Shown piece by piece: positions 1-11,733 of a stretch of DNA of 64,000 nt (position 1 is its first letter; each line of letters opens with the position of its first letter). Both the position numbers and the translations under genes were made by a program. A model generated the notes under the pieces. It saw nothing but the letters and a program-made list of their open reading frames with translations, did no database searches and was not told the DNA's origin. The DNA is from Ilyonectria destructans (lineage: Eukaryota; Ascomycota; Sordariomycetes; Hypocreales; Nectriaceae), in contig JAHEWK010000031.1 in the NCBI GenBank assembly GCA_020740775.1, forward strand, positions 372,001 through 436,000, read 5' to 3'.

Positions 1-227
1 CATACCTTCTCTTCTTGCAAATCGCCCTCCAACCCTGCCTTTCCCCGTCACTCTGCTGCCTCTCTCTGTTGTGATTGAGAAAACAACAGACAGCACCGAG
101 CCCTGTTCTGACTTCATTGGCAAAAGGTCTCCGGTAGTCGAGTCGCTTATTGCCTGGTTCCCCCAGCTCCCCAAACAGCACACTTTCGACCAGACCAACC
201 ATCGCCACCTGGGCAACTAGATCCTAG

Positions 228-1373
228 ATGTCAGTCTTTGTACAGTCTTATCCGCCTCTGGTGGGGGATCTCCCGTTCGGCACCTACCTGGATGCGATAG
301 CCACGACACCATACTCAGGATGCTTCATGTCTTCCCCATCCTATCCAATAAAAACCATTTCCCCCAACTCTCGAAACAACGTGACATGTCAGCCGATGTC
401 GAACCTGGCAGCCGATATCTCATTCTTTGAGGAAGCGATAGGCAACTCCTCAATGCCGATAAAATTAGGCCTCGGCTTTCCACGAACGACGTCCCAGTTC
501 ATGGCTGCATCGCAAACCTTTGAGGGCTGTGAGCCCCCACAGAGAATATTGCCAACCGTGGAGGGCGACGAAAAACCGCCTCGCCGGCCCCGAAACCGAA
601 GGCAGTCGCAGGCAAGTTTAAGCCTTTCGGGACCCAGTGTTCCTAGGCTCATTGCCGAGTCACCGAAACCAAAGAAACGTGGTCGGAAACCCAAAAGTGA
701 ACTGAAAGAACCTGGAAAAGCACGCCGAAAAGAGAGGCTCGACGATGAGGAGTTTCCCAAGGACCCCCGCCGACAACACATACATGAACGTAACAGAATC
801 GCTGCAGCTAAATTTCGTCTACAAAAACGCGATAAGGCGTCAGCCCTTGCCTCCCTCGAGCAGGCCATGGAGGATCAAAACCGGTATCTCTCGACATATT
901 TTGACTCCCTGACTGCTGAGATTTACCACCTGAAGATGCAACTATTGCAGCATACTGATTGCAACTGCGTTCTCATTCAGAAATACATTGCAAATGAGGC
1001 GAAGAAGTCAGTGGATAGCCTCTTATCTTGCTCTTCGGCGTTTCAGCTAGACGGCGATTTGACGAGTCCCTACCAAAGGGGCTCAAGCGGCAGCGGGAGT
1101 AACCTAACAGAGTTGTGGAATTTACCAACTCCAAAGATGGAAGGTATTCCGCCGACATGGACCGACCCCTTTCAGCAAGGCTCCAAATCATCAGAGGTTG
1201 CGAAGGACATGTTTGACTTACCACTAGAGCCGTTCCAAAAAGCCGGGGGCAGCCAGCCCATTGCGAGCATGTCACCTCTTTCTGGATGTGAACCAGGGAT
1301 CTTTGTTAGCATGGGACCACAGCCTCAGCAAGCGAACGGGATGGCATGGGACTCTCACTGGGAATTTCGATGA
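228..1373 (+). CDS. bZIP transcription factor with AT-hook-like motif
   Basis: Single-exon reading frame of 381 aa from the ATG at 228. The bZIP basic region lies at about residues 181-201, with the diagnostic N-x7-R spacing (N189 to R197) inside NRIAAAKFR. A leucine/hydrophobic heptad helix follows to about residue 240. Before it, KKRGRKPK (about 149-156) matches an AT-hook core and sits in a basic, proline-rich linker, so the protein probably contacts DNA through both elements. The N- and C-terminal thirds are low-complexity Ser/Pro/Gly sequence typical of activation regions. The family is nuclear and binds as a dimer to short palindromic sites. The basic region resembles fungal ATF/CREB-type factors, but I cannot assign an ortholog. 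The next gene is almost 2 kb away on the other strand, so no operon-like partner is suggested. Confidence 0.85.
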   Translation: MSVFVQSYPPLVGDLPFGTYLDAIATTPYSGCFMSSPSYPIKTISPNSRNNVTCQPMSNLAADISFFEEAIGNSSMPIKLGLGFPRTTSQFMAASQTFEGCEPPQRILPTVEGDEKPPRRPRNRRQSQASLSLSGPSVPRLIAESPKPKKRGRKPKSELKEPGKARRKERLDDEEFPKDPRRQHIHERNRIAAAKFRLQKRDKASALASLEQAMEDQNRYLSTYFDSLTAEIYHLKMQLLQHTDCNCVLIQKYIANEAKKSVDSLLSCSSAFQLDGDLTSPYQRGSSGSGSNLTELWNLPTPKMEGIPPTWTDPFQQGSKSSEVAKDMFDLPLEPFQKAGGSQPIASMSPLSGCEPGIFVSMGPQPQQANGMAWDSHWEFR

Positions 1374-3282
1374 CATCGGTAATCCAAATGCTAAGGAGCA
1401 AGAAGCATTTGCAAGACAAAAACTAGACATCAATAAATAGACCTTTATTGCATTGTGTCAGATACGTCAGAGGCGAAAGTTGCCACCTATTGCCACCTAT
1501 TGCCACGAGGCTTAGCAATCAGCTTCTAGCTGATTCTATACAGAAGAGAAAGGGTATATAAAGCTTGCCCTGAAACCTCAAGATATAGAGGCAAGATAAT
1601 ACACAATTTTTTTCACCCTAATATTTGACACATTGGCAACTAAAACGAGCCCACTGGAACCAAGGTTGCTCAAAAGATAGCCCAACGACTCCTTTCATCC
1701 AAATTCTCTTTTATATTGGTTCCCAATCCTAGCTAGGTTTCGTTTAGACTTTGGGATCGTGCTCCACACCAGCATTTCGACCGAGGTTGACTTCCATCCT
1801 TTACAGCCCTCCAGGGTTTAGCTAGCTGTGGTACCCGCCCAGATTTCTAATCGCCAGCCCCTCTCTCTATTATTAGCGGTGCTGAGTGTGAAGTAAGCCC
1901 AACGTGGAACTCAAGCGTTATCCTGGGTCATGTGCAGCCAGCATTACGCAAGGCCGATTATAGCTGTCAAACCATCGTGACATTATTTCATTTTTCGCCG
2001 TCGAGAAGTCCGGAACCACCGTGGGGATAGATCCAAAAATTGCCATTGAGACCCCATGAAACTAGTGCTTGGTATCGTAGCAAACTGTGGATCAGAAAAG
2101 AAAGCAGACTGATGTCGGCCGTTGTCCTATACGTAGAGTGTTTTGGGTGCCCACAACAGGATTTGATTCCATTTAGGACCAATCGCAGATACATAACTCC
2201 CTATAAATCTCGAGTTAATGAATGGATTCTGTATGCTTCCTATTCAACTCTGCCTTAGCCACTTCTTTCAGCACTATAAGTCCCACTATGTGCCAAATTC
2301 AGACTATCAAAACATCCTGCAGCACTTGCAATAAAACAATGGAGAGAAGCTCTTGCAAAACATGGTGCAAAAAAACTCTTAGAAATAGGAGCTCTAGACG
2401 CAGGGGCTTCCGTCTCTGTTGGGGGCGTAGTACAAAACTCCCCAACAAAATTATCCACTGAACGTGCAATGATTGCTCAGGTTAGGATGCGGTGAGTTTC
2501 TACAACAAAGAAGTGCTGGACCACTGTATTGACCTAGAGTAAAAAAAGGCAATAGTTGAGCTGTATCTAAAGTACGCAAGGGGTGTAAGGATAAGACACA
2601 CTAGAAGCAAAAAGTTAATGCGTCGTCAAGCGCAGGGCCGTTCTTCAACTACTGTAGTTGACTGTAAGGAAATTAGAAAAACATGGAGAAGCATGTCTAA
2701 CTTGATAAGAAGTATCAAGTGCTCATATATTGCCCACGCAGAGAACGACACTTTCGCCTTGGAAATCAATCAATGGGATCGACATTACATGAAGTCGGTC
2801 TGTTTCCCATCTAAGGATTTAGTCTCGTTCCTTCTGTCACACTACTTGCGATCAAGTTGCAATTCTCTACAAAGGAACGTTCGGCGCTCTGGTGCACAAC
2901 GGATAAGCACTCCATAATGAGAGGTTTAAACTGGGAGAGATTCATAACCGGCATAAATGTGACTGGGCAGAACGAACTTGACAAGCACAGAGGAGTACAT
3001 TTATATACTGATGTTGAATTGTACAGTAATGCTGGATGCAATTGATAGAGAGAAGTTTTGATTGTATTAATTATAATTGGTCTTAGTGAGGAGGTTGTCA
3101 CTGTGATGGGAGGTCCCTCAAAGCATTCTATCGCTGACTGATCTTTGTCTAGGGCATTGAACTGTCATCGCAGGACTTTCAAACTTAGCTCAACCTGGTA
3201 CTCAAGCCTTTCTGTTCCGTCATCCAGAGGGTCGCGGTTCGAAGGTAGGTGTTGAAGAGCTACCATTTGATGTCTTGGCCAA
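1374..3282. other. gene-poor stretch, no supported gene
   Basis: About 1.9 kb between the bZIP stop and the 3' exon of the membrane protein. Only short frames occur and none gives a recognisable domain or a plausible spliced gene. AT-rich runs and stop-dense frames suggest untranslated regions and degraded intergenic DNA. A short direct duplication of TTGCCACCTA is visible near 1480-1505. Confidence 0.5.
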
Positions 3283-4544
3283 TTACTTGCCTTTCCTTCT
3301 ATCTTGCGATGTTGTCGGCCAGTAAGATCGGCGAGCCACCTTCAGTTGACTGGAGGCATCGGCGGCGTTGGTCGACTCCAGATGAATTTGAGAGTCATTG
3401 TCTGACTGCTGGTGAGGCTGAACAGAAGTCAACGATTCTGAGGAAACGAGTATTTGAGTGGAAGTGTTGCTTTTGACGCAAGACAGAGCTTCCTTCCGAC
3501 CTGTTAGGGTTTCAACAAGAGCCAGAAAAATGAGCTAGGAGGAGACATACAGTACTGATCCGCATCGAACAATGCGAATTGAGACGGCCGAGGAGGACTG
3601 CGACTATCTGGCCGTGGGGGAACATCAGCGGCTCGGACAGGATGTAGCTGAATCCCGTTGTCATTGCATCCCATGGAAGACGGAGCTTGCTCATTCGACC
3701 AGCATTCTGTAATGTTGAGATACGATGGCCGAGGGAGAATACCGGAAGGTTCATCCACAATTTGCATGCAGTTGCACTCCCTGTGTCGCACGAGAAGCAG
3801 CAGTCTGTTAAGCACGACAAATTCCATCTTGAGCTTGATGCTGTAAACTACCGGCTTGTATGTCGTTGCAATCTGGAAGTGATCCAGATATTGAGTGATG
3901 ATAAGGCTTATGTCAAGGAGTACAACTAGGACCTGGACGAGGATAAGCTGTCGGATAACTTTGCGCGCCGCGATCTTTTTTATGGCAAAGATGGGCTTGA
4001 GTCCATGAGATGCTTCCCAGATGTAAAGACCGGAGATAATGGACTCTTGGATAGAGAACCCCGCGAGTTGGACCCTCTCGTAGATATTAAATGCGGTAAG
4101 AAACCGATTGGATTCTCGAGTATTGCTGCCAAGAAATAAGACTGTAACCGGGATATGAAGGATACAGAAATTAATAATAATCATAATCAGTACCCAGCGG
4201 GTTTTTGCTCTATCTGAGATGATGAGATGGAGGCGTGAGTAGAGAACAACAGACTGGCCAGTGACCATGCCATACCAGCCGATGCACGTCAGAACAGCCA
4301 GTGGAAAGTTTGGCCCAAGACTGTAGTAGCGCAGCAACACCACTATTGAATGAAGCACAATTCCCAGTGTCGCCGTAACCATGCTCCAGAAATAGAGGCC
4401 ATCGTGGCGCTTAAAGCGGTAGAGCAGTGAGATAAGGATTTCGACGCAGTTATAACACGCAACCGCGAAAAAGCCGCCAATTATCATATCGACCGGCAAC
4501 GACGCCGAGATGGGACCTGTTTCCCCGGCCATCTTGGTTGCCAT
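3283..4544 (-). CDS. seven-helix fungal integral membrane protein (DUF7703-like)
   Basis: Two exons, 4544-3551 and 3500-3283, with a 50-bp intron at 3501-3550 (donor GTATGT, acceptor CAG), giving 403 aa. The open frame extends upstream to 4598, but only with a TTG; the first in-frame ATG is at 4544. Six to seven hydrophobic segments run through about residues 20-270. They start with MIIGGFFAVACYN and end with a helix holding KLKMEFVVLNRLLLLV, a pattern I associate with the fungal DUF7703 group. The C-terminal tail is hydrophilic, Ser/Gln-rich and cytosolic-looking. If the intron is ignored, translation stops shortly after the donor; splicing adds about 70 residues in an open frame ending at TAA 3283. 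Function is unknown: it could be a receptor-like or scaffold membrane protein. The family call is from memory and moderate. Confidence 0.72.
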
Positions 4545-6058
4545 GGGATCTGGATAGGGAGGACCAAGCTGGACATGGTACGATGGGGAGGATGGCAAGA
4601 AGAAACGAATGAGAAGTACCGGAGGATGAGTTTTTGTCGATAGACGCGAAGAAATGCGGCTCGGATGCGCTGCCCGAGCAATGGTATGCCTCTTGAAAGT
4701 TCCTCAGGAGTTTGCCCTTATGGCACTCGCAGCCTCCCAAGGCTAAGCCCATTAGGATCGAATTGCGACGGCACGACGGGCTCCCCGAGACATCGGGAAG
4801 TTGGCTCAGGATCAAGTTTTCTCGTCATTCGTTGCTGGAGCCATTGGCCAGCTTGGCAGCCCCCTGCATAGGGTAACTTTGTCTAACTGGCAAAGGGGGT
4901 CGGTAATGCCGATCCTAGTGAGCATCGACATATTCATGGAGACGTCGGGGTGAACGGTGTCATTTGACTAGGCCAGGGGGAGCTTTAGGTCAAGCCACTC
5001 TGCGGCGAAAAACAAGGGTTCATGCGAATTTACCCATGCTAAACCGGTATTTGCCGGACGAGACTCGCTGGAGATCCTCTTTCTCAACTTTTGGGCCGTG
5101 ACCCTTTGGTTGTGGGAAGATGAGACACGGGCTTGCCTTCGCCAATGAGAGGAGAAGACTGCCCTTCGTCGTATCCGCTTTTCAAGCGAGGCGATCAGGC
5201 TATAACAGATAAGAGCGCCACAGCGGCGCAAGACAAGCTTGTTTGACATGTTACAATCACTCACGAAGGTTGCTAACGTGAGACTCGTCACATCGTCGTG
5301 TCTCTAGCTTGCCACCCTGGGCATTTCGGAACCTAGTAAACATGCCTAAGGCAAGCCTGGAGTTTATTCACTCAGTAGCGTGGGACCCTTGATGAGGAGT
5401 TTCGATTTCAGTGTGATTCAGGCCTAGCCTAGACTCAGGCCTAGATCCGATAGGTTGAATGTAGTGACGGATGCGTGCTGCCACAGCGCCATGCCCAAGC
5501 GCAGGAAATCAGCGAAGTGGCAATACTTCCCGACGATCCCGGCGCTGCGTCCAGGACCCCCCCACCTAGAACAGTTTGCCAGGATGGTCTAAATGCATCT
5601 TGTGAAAAAAACTATGCGTAATGGCCTATCCCTTAGACTGCGACCATCGGATAGGCCGCGCTGAACACCCGCTGAACTGCACTAGAGTTAGGGCTTCGCT
5701 GATGGCTTTAAGCTCCCATAACCCCTTCCTATTAGCTGTCAGCAATTTTGGAGAACGTCATGGCCTGTCAGAGGTGTTCTGATATCACCTGTAATCAGCA
5801 GGGACTTAGCCACTGGAGCCGCTAACTGTTCGAGGCAAGTTGCACGAGTCAAGCAGTTTTCGTTCACAACATGTGATCAGCAGGTAGCTCTCTCAAAGCT
5901 GGGGAAGACGTAGACGCTCGCCACATGCCCTACGGGGTAGACCCACATCCATATCATGGCCAAGTAACACATCTATTTCTCTCTTGCTCACGGCAATCAC
6001 CCTCCAGAGATCAATATACCCGGCAAGGCTCTAGTTTGGTATCTTGCCATGATCCACC
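4545..6058. other. intergenic region without supported gene
   Basis: About 1.5 kb between the divergently transcribed membrane protein and the Zn2Cys6 regulator, so it should hold both promoters. Reading frames here are short and show no family similarity. Confidence 0.5.
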
Positions 6059-8576
6059 ATGGTTTCCCCCTTTCGGCCAATCCAGCCAGCTGCTCAGCAG
6101 TCACCACAGCACCATACTGTCGCGGGGCTACGCGGTGCTGTAGTACCCAGTGAGAAGCTCGTCAAGAAAATCCGCAGCGTGGGACAGGCTTGCCAAGACT
6201 GTCGCCAGAGCAAAGTCAAGGTAATTGGTCTCGTCCCCGTTCGCAGTTCCCCGTTAACTGGTGCATCCCTAGTGCGATGGCCGCAGACCACGGTGTGGCA
6301 CCTGCATTGCCAAGCAACGGTCCTGTCGCTACGAGTACCAGTCGAGGAGAGCCGCTCTAAAGTCGCGACTACAAACATTGGAGACGCTCTTCTGTGCGTT
6401 ACAAGCCAAACCTGGCCAAGAAGCAGACCGTTTGCTACAACAAATCCGCTCCACCGACGACTTTCGCTCCTTGGTTAGCGGTTCCTCCAGCACCAGCCCA
6501 GGGGGCAGCAGTCTCTCGAGTCCCGCGACTGGGTCTGAGGAGCAGTCGCTCGGATCTCTTACCCCAGTGCGCGAAACCGCAATCGCCCGCACCCTCTACG
6601 AATCGCGCGTCGGGGATGATGGGCATGGAAAGGCCCATCTCCCCACTCCCTCCTCAGCACTGGGAGAAGTACCGGCAGATGCGTCAACATTCCTGATCTC
6701 CCTCGTCATCCCCAGCGCCTCTACTACACAAGCCGCGGTCGACAGCTTTTTCAGCTCCAGCGGGAAGCTATTTCATGTCTTCTCCCGCGAACAAGTTACA
6801 GGTTACTACGAGCATGTGTTTGGAAGCGATGGTTGTCCCATACCAAGTCAAAAGACTGCCATATGCTGCCTCGCCGCAGTTGCAGCTGTTGGGGTTCAGT
6901 ACAACGCTGACGATTTCAAGGTCGGGATGGATGGCGTCTTCTACGACGTGGCTAAACACTTCTTTGAGAGTTTGGTGGAGGAGCAGCCACTCGACGCAAT
7001 CAAGGCCTGTACGCTGCTAGCTATGTACAACATTATGACTAAGGCGACGGTTTCACTTGCTTACATTGGTTCGTGAACTCATTCCCTCCCGCGATACCCT
7101 ATTCTTTTTCGATAGAGCTAACGCTATTTGCATAGAGGTTGGTCTGAGCATGTCGAAGAGACATAACCTGAACGAGAAATCGTATCATTATCCGGGGCTC
7201 TCCTCAGACGAATGGGTCGACTATCGGAGGACGTGGAGAACATTATTATTCTTTTCGAGGCAGGCTGATCTGAACCAGTCTCATCGACATTCACTAACTC
7301 TGTTTAGTTGGCTTTCTTCAACTCTTGGATATATCCCAGGTGGTGATATATCTTTCCGGGAAGTGGTTCCGGTATTATACCTCGACCTTTCTTTTACGGT
7401 CAGCTAAGACTGACATCACTACAGTTGATAGATGTGGAAGCCGATCATTCGTGTGATATTAGCCACAGTAAGCTAATCCATGGACCATTCCAGTTACTTC
7501 GCTTACAGTATGCCACAGTTGTCCAGACGGAGATGACCAAGATCTCCCTTCTAAACGCCGACATTCTGCGGATGCATCTGTCCTCCAAGGAGCTGACAAG
7601 CCAAGCAATGGATTCCATAAATAAGGAAATTCAGGACTGGCACAACCAGCTCCCTAGTCAAATGCATCTCGCCAATGTCTGCCGCGCAGATCTTCCGCTT
7701 GAAGCCCGGCGATCCATCTTGGCGACTCATCTCCTCTATCTCGGAACAACGATGCTGCTCTATCGCCGAATCACCTCACAGTTCGTTCGGTCTTCCGGGA
7801 TTGATCGTGGGGATGACATTCTGTCGAAGCCCTTGGAGGATACGTTTCTTAACCATGCAGATCAAGCTGTGACAGCAGCAAGACACTCGGCCCGGATACT
7901 AGGCTTGCTGCATACAGAAAAGGGGATATTTAAAAAATGCTGGCTTATTATGTTAGTTGAAATCCACTCCCCACTATGCCTCAGTTAATGGATCCTAATA
8001 TATTTCTTTAGCTTCCAATCATTTACCTCCTGCATCGTGCTACTGCACTCTGTCGCCCAAAAGCAAGTACACTCGTTCCCTCGCTCATACTGGGAAGAGG
8101 ACCTCACCCAAGCCCGCATCTGCCTCGATATACTCTCCTTCTGCAGCACCACGGACTCAGTAGCTCTCAAGTTTCAAGACTGCCTCATCCCTATCCACGA
8201 CAAACTGTCATCTTATATCCAACCCACAACCTGTACTAGCACCCTCCCGAACCCGTCCTCCCTCGCCTACATCCTCAGAGTTCCGACAACTGCCGAGGCC
8301 GACCGCGTCAGCCTGTCTTTGAAGCTCCTAATAATGTTGTGCCAGCCATTCGGCAACGTCAATGGCAAGGGTGCCTCGAACGATGACCTCAGCGAGCGGC
8401 TAGGCTGGAGGCTCGAGAGCTCCCTGCCGTTCCGGTGGGACCCCCAGGACGTCGGGATTGGCGAAACAGGGTTTCTGGAGAGCGATAATCGGTTCTTGGG
8501 CAGTAATAACCCGAGTGGATGGGCTGGAGTCGGGAGCGAAGATGAATCAGAAGAGCTGGAGTGGGTGGTGAGTTAG
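6059..8576 (+). CDS. Zn2Cys6 transcription factor with fungal-specific TF domain
   Basis: Six exons: 6059-6220, 6273-7068, 7136-7259, 7308-7371, 7425-7951 and 8012-8576, with phases that all join, giving 745 aa. The binuclear zinc cluster has C45, C48, C55, C62, C65 and C72 (C-x2-C-x6-C-x6-C-x2-C-x6-C), and the first intron falls exactly between K54 and C55. A middle-homology region follows, with family-typical text across three splices (SLAYIEVGLSM, FFSSWLSSTLGY, IIFQSFTSC). The third intron (7260-7307) appears to start with GC rather than GT: splicing there restores FFSSWLSSTLGY, and an ACTAAC branch site precedes the AG. The product should be a nuclear DNA-binding regulator. Its targets are unknown, and the TE-filled region downstream offers no obvious partner. 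Confidence 0.85.
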
Positions 8577-8749
8577 GTGGTATGAATGAGGGCAAAAACG
8601 TGTAACGTATATGATAAGCGAGTGCACCAAACAAGCGAGTGCACCACTTATACTGTACAGCTAAAAGTTAAAATATTAGATTTTCTAAAACTAGCTATAT
8701 AATTAATAAGATTTTAAGAAAAATACCTTTACATTCTTTAGAGAGAAAG

Positions 8750-8946
8750 TGTATCGGTCTCAAGGTAGTGTATTGCAACTAGCTAGGCCACTCTACAGAG
8801 TATACCAAACTTAAGGAAAGAAGAAGAAGAGAAAGAGAGTAGAGGAGGTCCATCCATAAATATACTCGTCATGGTGGCTTAAAGGTAAAAGTGGGCCACG
8901 AAAGGCCGAGGGTTCCCGAGGCCACCTACGGGCACAGCCCGTTACA
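8750..8946 (-). repeat. solo LTR, family B (left arm of inverted pair)
   Basis: A 197-bp unit with TG...CA-type ends (read on the minus strand it starts TGTAACGGGC and ends near GACCGATACA). It is flanked on both sides by the same 5 bp, GAAAG, at 8745-8749 and 8947-8951. That is a classic retroelement target duplication and shows an independent insertion. It is nearly identical, in inverse orientation, to 9038-9234. Confidence 0.75.
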
Positions 8947-9037
8947 GAAAGTTATACGATAGCATTTTTTAAAAACTTTTAATTAATTTATTAAGCCTTT
9001 TATATCTAAAATTAAGAAAAAAAACAGTGTGAATAAG

Positions 9038-9234
9038 TGTAACGGGCTGTGCCCGTAGGTGGCCTCGGGAACCCTCGGCCTTTCGTGGCCCACTTTTACC
9101 TTTAAGCCACCATGACGAGTATATTTATGGATGGACCTCCTCTACTCTCTTTCTCTTCTTCTTCTTTCCTTAAGTTTGGTATACTCTGTAGAGTGGCCTA
9201 GCTAGTTGCAATACACTACCTTGAGACCGCTACA
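9038..9234 (+). repeat. solo LTR, family B (right arm of inverted pair)
   Basis: A 197-bp unit starting TGTAACGGGC and ending GACCGCTACA. It is the inverse complement of 8750-8946 across a 91-bp AT-rich spacer, and the same family recurs at 33731-34122. Its flanks, ATAAG and AAAAT, do not match, so its own target duplication is lost or mutated. Confidence 0.7.
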
Positions 9235-9261
9235 AAAATGCGATTTTGCACTCGCTTGTCT

Positions 9262-9617
9262 TGTCACGACCCAAGCTGAGGGCCGTGGCGAAACCCTTGG
9301 ACCCACCGTTGAGAACCGAACGGTGCGGGGAGGCTGATGAGTCAGCCTCACGGGCGAATCAGGGAAGGCATCGCTCCTCGCGCTCCATCGCTCCCAGTGA
9401 AACCTTAACCTTAAATGGTCGAACGCGCTCTTGTTCGACCTGTTCGACCACGATCAACCAAGCGATCCAGAATAGTATATATAGCTTCACTCATTCCCAC
9501 TCCCCTATGTCTAGATAGCTCTCCAGCTTTCAATACAATTTGATTACTCAAGAATATTTCTTGACATTATCAGACGTGATACGCAATCCTACGCTCAACA
9601 CGCTACGCCCCGTCACA
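9262..9617 (+). repeat. possible solo LTR of another family
   Basis: A 356-bp segment beginning TGTCACGACC and ending CCGTCACA, with a TATA-like stretch (AGTATATATAG) about two thirds of the way in. The ends and layout fit an LTR. The flanks TGTCT and ACTGC do not form a target duplication, so the call is tentative. Confidence 0.4.
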
Positions 9618-9969
9618 ACTGCCAACATAAACCAATCAGGTTACGGTTTACTACGTTGGGAACCTTGACCGTCACATGTCTGGTGCACTCGCTTATCGTA
9701 TACGTTACATACTTGTGGATCTCTGAACAATGAACCAGCCTCTGAAGTAGAAAACTTTCGATATTATCCATCTAGTAATCAAACTCGCAATTACTCCAAG
9801 GGATGAAAAATCGCGCATTAGTGCCGCTCGTGGCGACGCTGAATGTGGCACAGTTAAATCGTTTCAATTTGGCGGTTGAAGCGCTTGGAGATGTCAACAC
9901 AGGACGCTGATCTTCAAGTCATTAATTCGTGCCCACCAAAATCCCTTACTAAGACCATCAGCAAGTAGC

Positions 9970-10790
9970 TCATTCCAAAGGCTTTGCGCTTACATACTGA
10001 TCACTGCTACTAATCTCAACATCTGCTTCTCCATCCTTCTCTATCGGCGGCTTCAACCATCTCATACCCCTAACTCCGCGGACAGCATGGTCGAAAACCT
10101 CTATCGTGCGCCGCAGCAGATGACTGCGAGGTGATGGTTCAGCACCCCTTATTGAGTAGCGGCATGCATAAAAAGCGTCCCCTCCATCTCCTCCGTCCCC
10201 TCCGTCCCCTCCGCCCCCTCTACCCCCTCGCAAACTGGAGGCCCGCAGTCCGGAGGCCCCGCTAACTTGCAACTTGCTCCGGTGGCCGAATTCTGGGCTC
10301 GACGATGAGATCTTTCGCCCATCTCTGCCGCTAGTTCTCCTCCATTTACCCCGCCCTCTGTCGCCCGGTTGCTCTAACGTCATATGAGAGTTCAGGAACC
10401 CTGGTAGAATCGAGTCCTCCATAAATTGATGAACGATCTCGACAGCATCGTCCAGTTCCGATGGGTGTGGAAGAAAATCAGAAGAACGGAATCCGAGAAG
10501 TCGATCCCTAACTTCGGACGGAAGGTTGACCTCGCGATGTCCATTGGGAAGGATATAAGTGCCCAGAAGATCTTCCCATAGTGCCTGCAGGTAATCGTAA
10601 TGACACCGCAAAGATGCCCGGGGGATTCGGTTACCCCCGACTATCTCTGTGTAACAAACACGGTTCTCGATGCGTCTTGGACGAATTGTAGGTTTTCTAG
10701 GCAATGATTTCTTGAAAGATAGGCTGTAAAATCGTTCAATCCGCATGGGTCTGGGGATAAATCAGAAATAATGCTAGCCAATAATGACAT
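9970..10790 (-). CDS. small RGS-domain protein
   Basis: Two exons, 10790-10662 and 10584-9970, joined over a 77-bp intron (10585-10661, GTGTTT...TGCAG), predict 247 aa. Exon 1 holds the start of an RGS fold (LNDFTAYLSRNHCLENLQF) and exon 2 the rest (YILPNGHREVNLPSEVRD, then SELDDAVEIVHQFMED). RGS proteins speed GTP hydrolysis by heterotrimeric G-alpha subunits and so dampen signalling. After the domain comes a basic Ser/Gly tail with a GGDGGDGGDGGD run (DNA 10190-10215). The splice junction falls inside the domain and is the weakest part of the model: exon 2 could begin slightly upstream to keep HYDYLQALWEDLL. An in-frame extension of exon 1 to 11030 exists but looks non-conserved, so I chose the ATG at 10790. 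Confidence 0.65.
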
Positions 10791-11733
10791 GAAATATGTC
10801 CTTCGTACAAGTGCTAGTAGTCTGGCCCGGTCGCGTCTTGGCCCTTCCCTTCTTATACAATCAATCACGGAAATCCGCTTGTCTCGCCACACTGGAGAGA
10901 TGGCTCCGGCTCCTTTGATTGGAGGAATGTGGTTCGCTCCTCGGGCAAAAGCTCCAGCTCGTCTGATTGGACGCTTGCCAAGCTCCCCTGAATATGGCGT
11001 CGTTCTGGTGTGGGCCCCGTCAAAGTACATGTACTACGTAGTAGGCAGCTTCAACAAGCGTGAGGAAGAAACAGGAAGAACCCAGGCTGGTATAATTATA
11101 CTTAACAGCGGTAAGGCCCGAAATGAAGCCTTAAATTATCAATCTACAATAACATGCATCATTAGTTGGACAATCATAACAAGGATTGCCGGCTTGCTCA
11201 ACCGCTGTATTATGGTTCTCCCGCCCCTGTTTGACCAAGACTATGTCTTCATTGTCGTTCCAGACACTTGGACGTTCTTGACAAGGCCATGACGGGATCA
11301 GTCGCGGCTGCACCATCGTTCGCAACGCCGAAAAAGCGCCCACCCTCTTTTCCCCATTTCCTTTAGCGACATGGCCACAGTTTATGATCCCATTGAGGTG
11401 ATTGACTAATCAGCCGCTTACCCCTCACATGCCACGACTCATTTTCCGGATTGGAGAAGCGAGCAGGCCCTGTCACAACCCACGCGACCACCCCGTCAAA
11501 GAGCCCACTTTGCCACTGCCGGTCCGTTCGTTGTTCCAGGTGCGTGCAAGATTCCTACTGATCCATTAGGTCGAATGATTAACAGTGCGTCCACTCCTTC
11601 CAAAATGCGGAAAGTCCTCTCTTAGATCGAACTGCGGCATTGAAAAGACTAAATACAACGAAGAACAATGGACGGACCTGCGTTAGTCCTAAAGGTAACA
11701 CCAATTACACAAAAAATAGTATCCGTGTATTAA
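10791..11733. other. intergenic, no supported gene
   Basis: About 0.9 kb upstream of the RGS gene. The two overlapping frames here (10771-11292 plus, 11131-11343 minus) show no domain and no splice partner. The stretch probably holds the RGS promoter. Confidence 0.45.

Larger units (their letters stand above)
8601..9709. mobile_element. composite TIR-bounded element holding inverted solo LTRs
   Basis: Ends 8601-8629 and 9681-9709 are inverted repeats of 29 bp with one mismatch (8601 reads TGTAACGTATATGATAAGCG). A second, inner inverted pair of 13 bp is ACAAGCGAGTGCA at 8631 and its complement at 9247-9259. Inside lie two LTR-like units in opposite orientation and a third LTR-like piece. There is no transposase frame, so this is a non-autonomous element carrying nested insertions. 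No clear target duplication is visible at the outer ends. Related subterminal sequence recurs at about 33600-33720. Confidence 0.65.

Noticed and set aside
389..868. 159-residue frame opposite the bZIP gene
   Set aside because: Complement of the bZIP coding region; Arg/Ser-rich shadow with no family resemblance.
8750..9234. Simple hairpin MITE
   Set aside because: Each arm has LTR-type TG/CA ends and the left arm has its own 5-bp duplication inside the structure, so two inverted LTR insertions explain it better than one hairpin element.
10771..11292. 173-residue frame opposite the RGS gene's 5' side
   Set aside because: Overlaps the RGS first exon in antisense and shows no domain.
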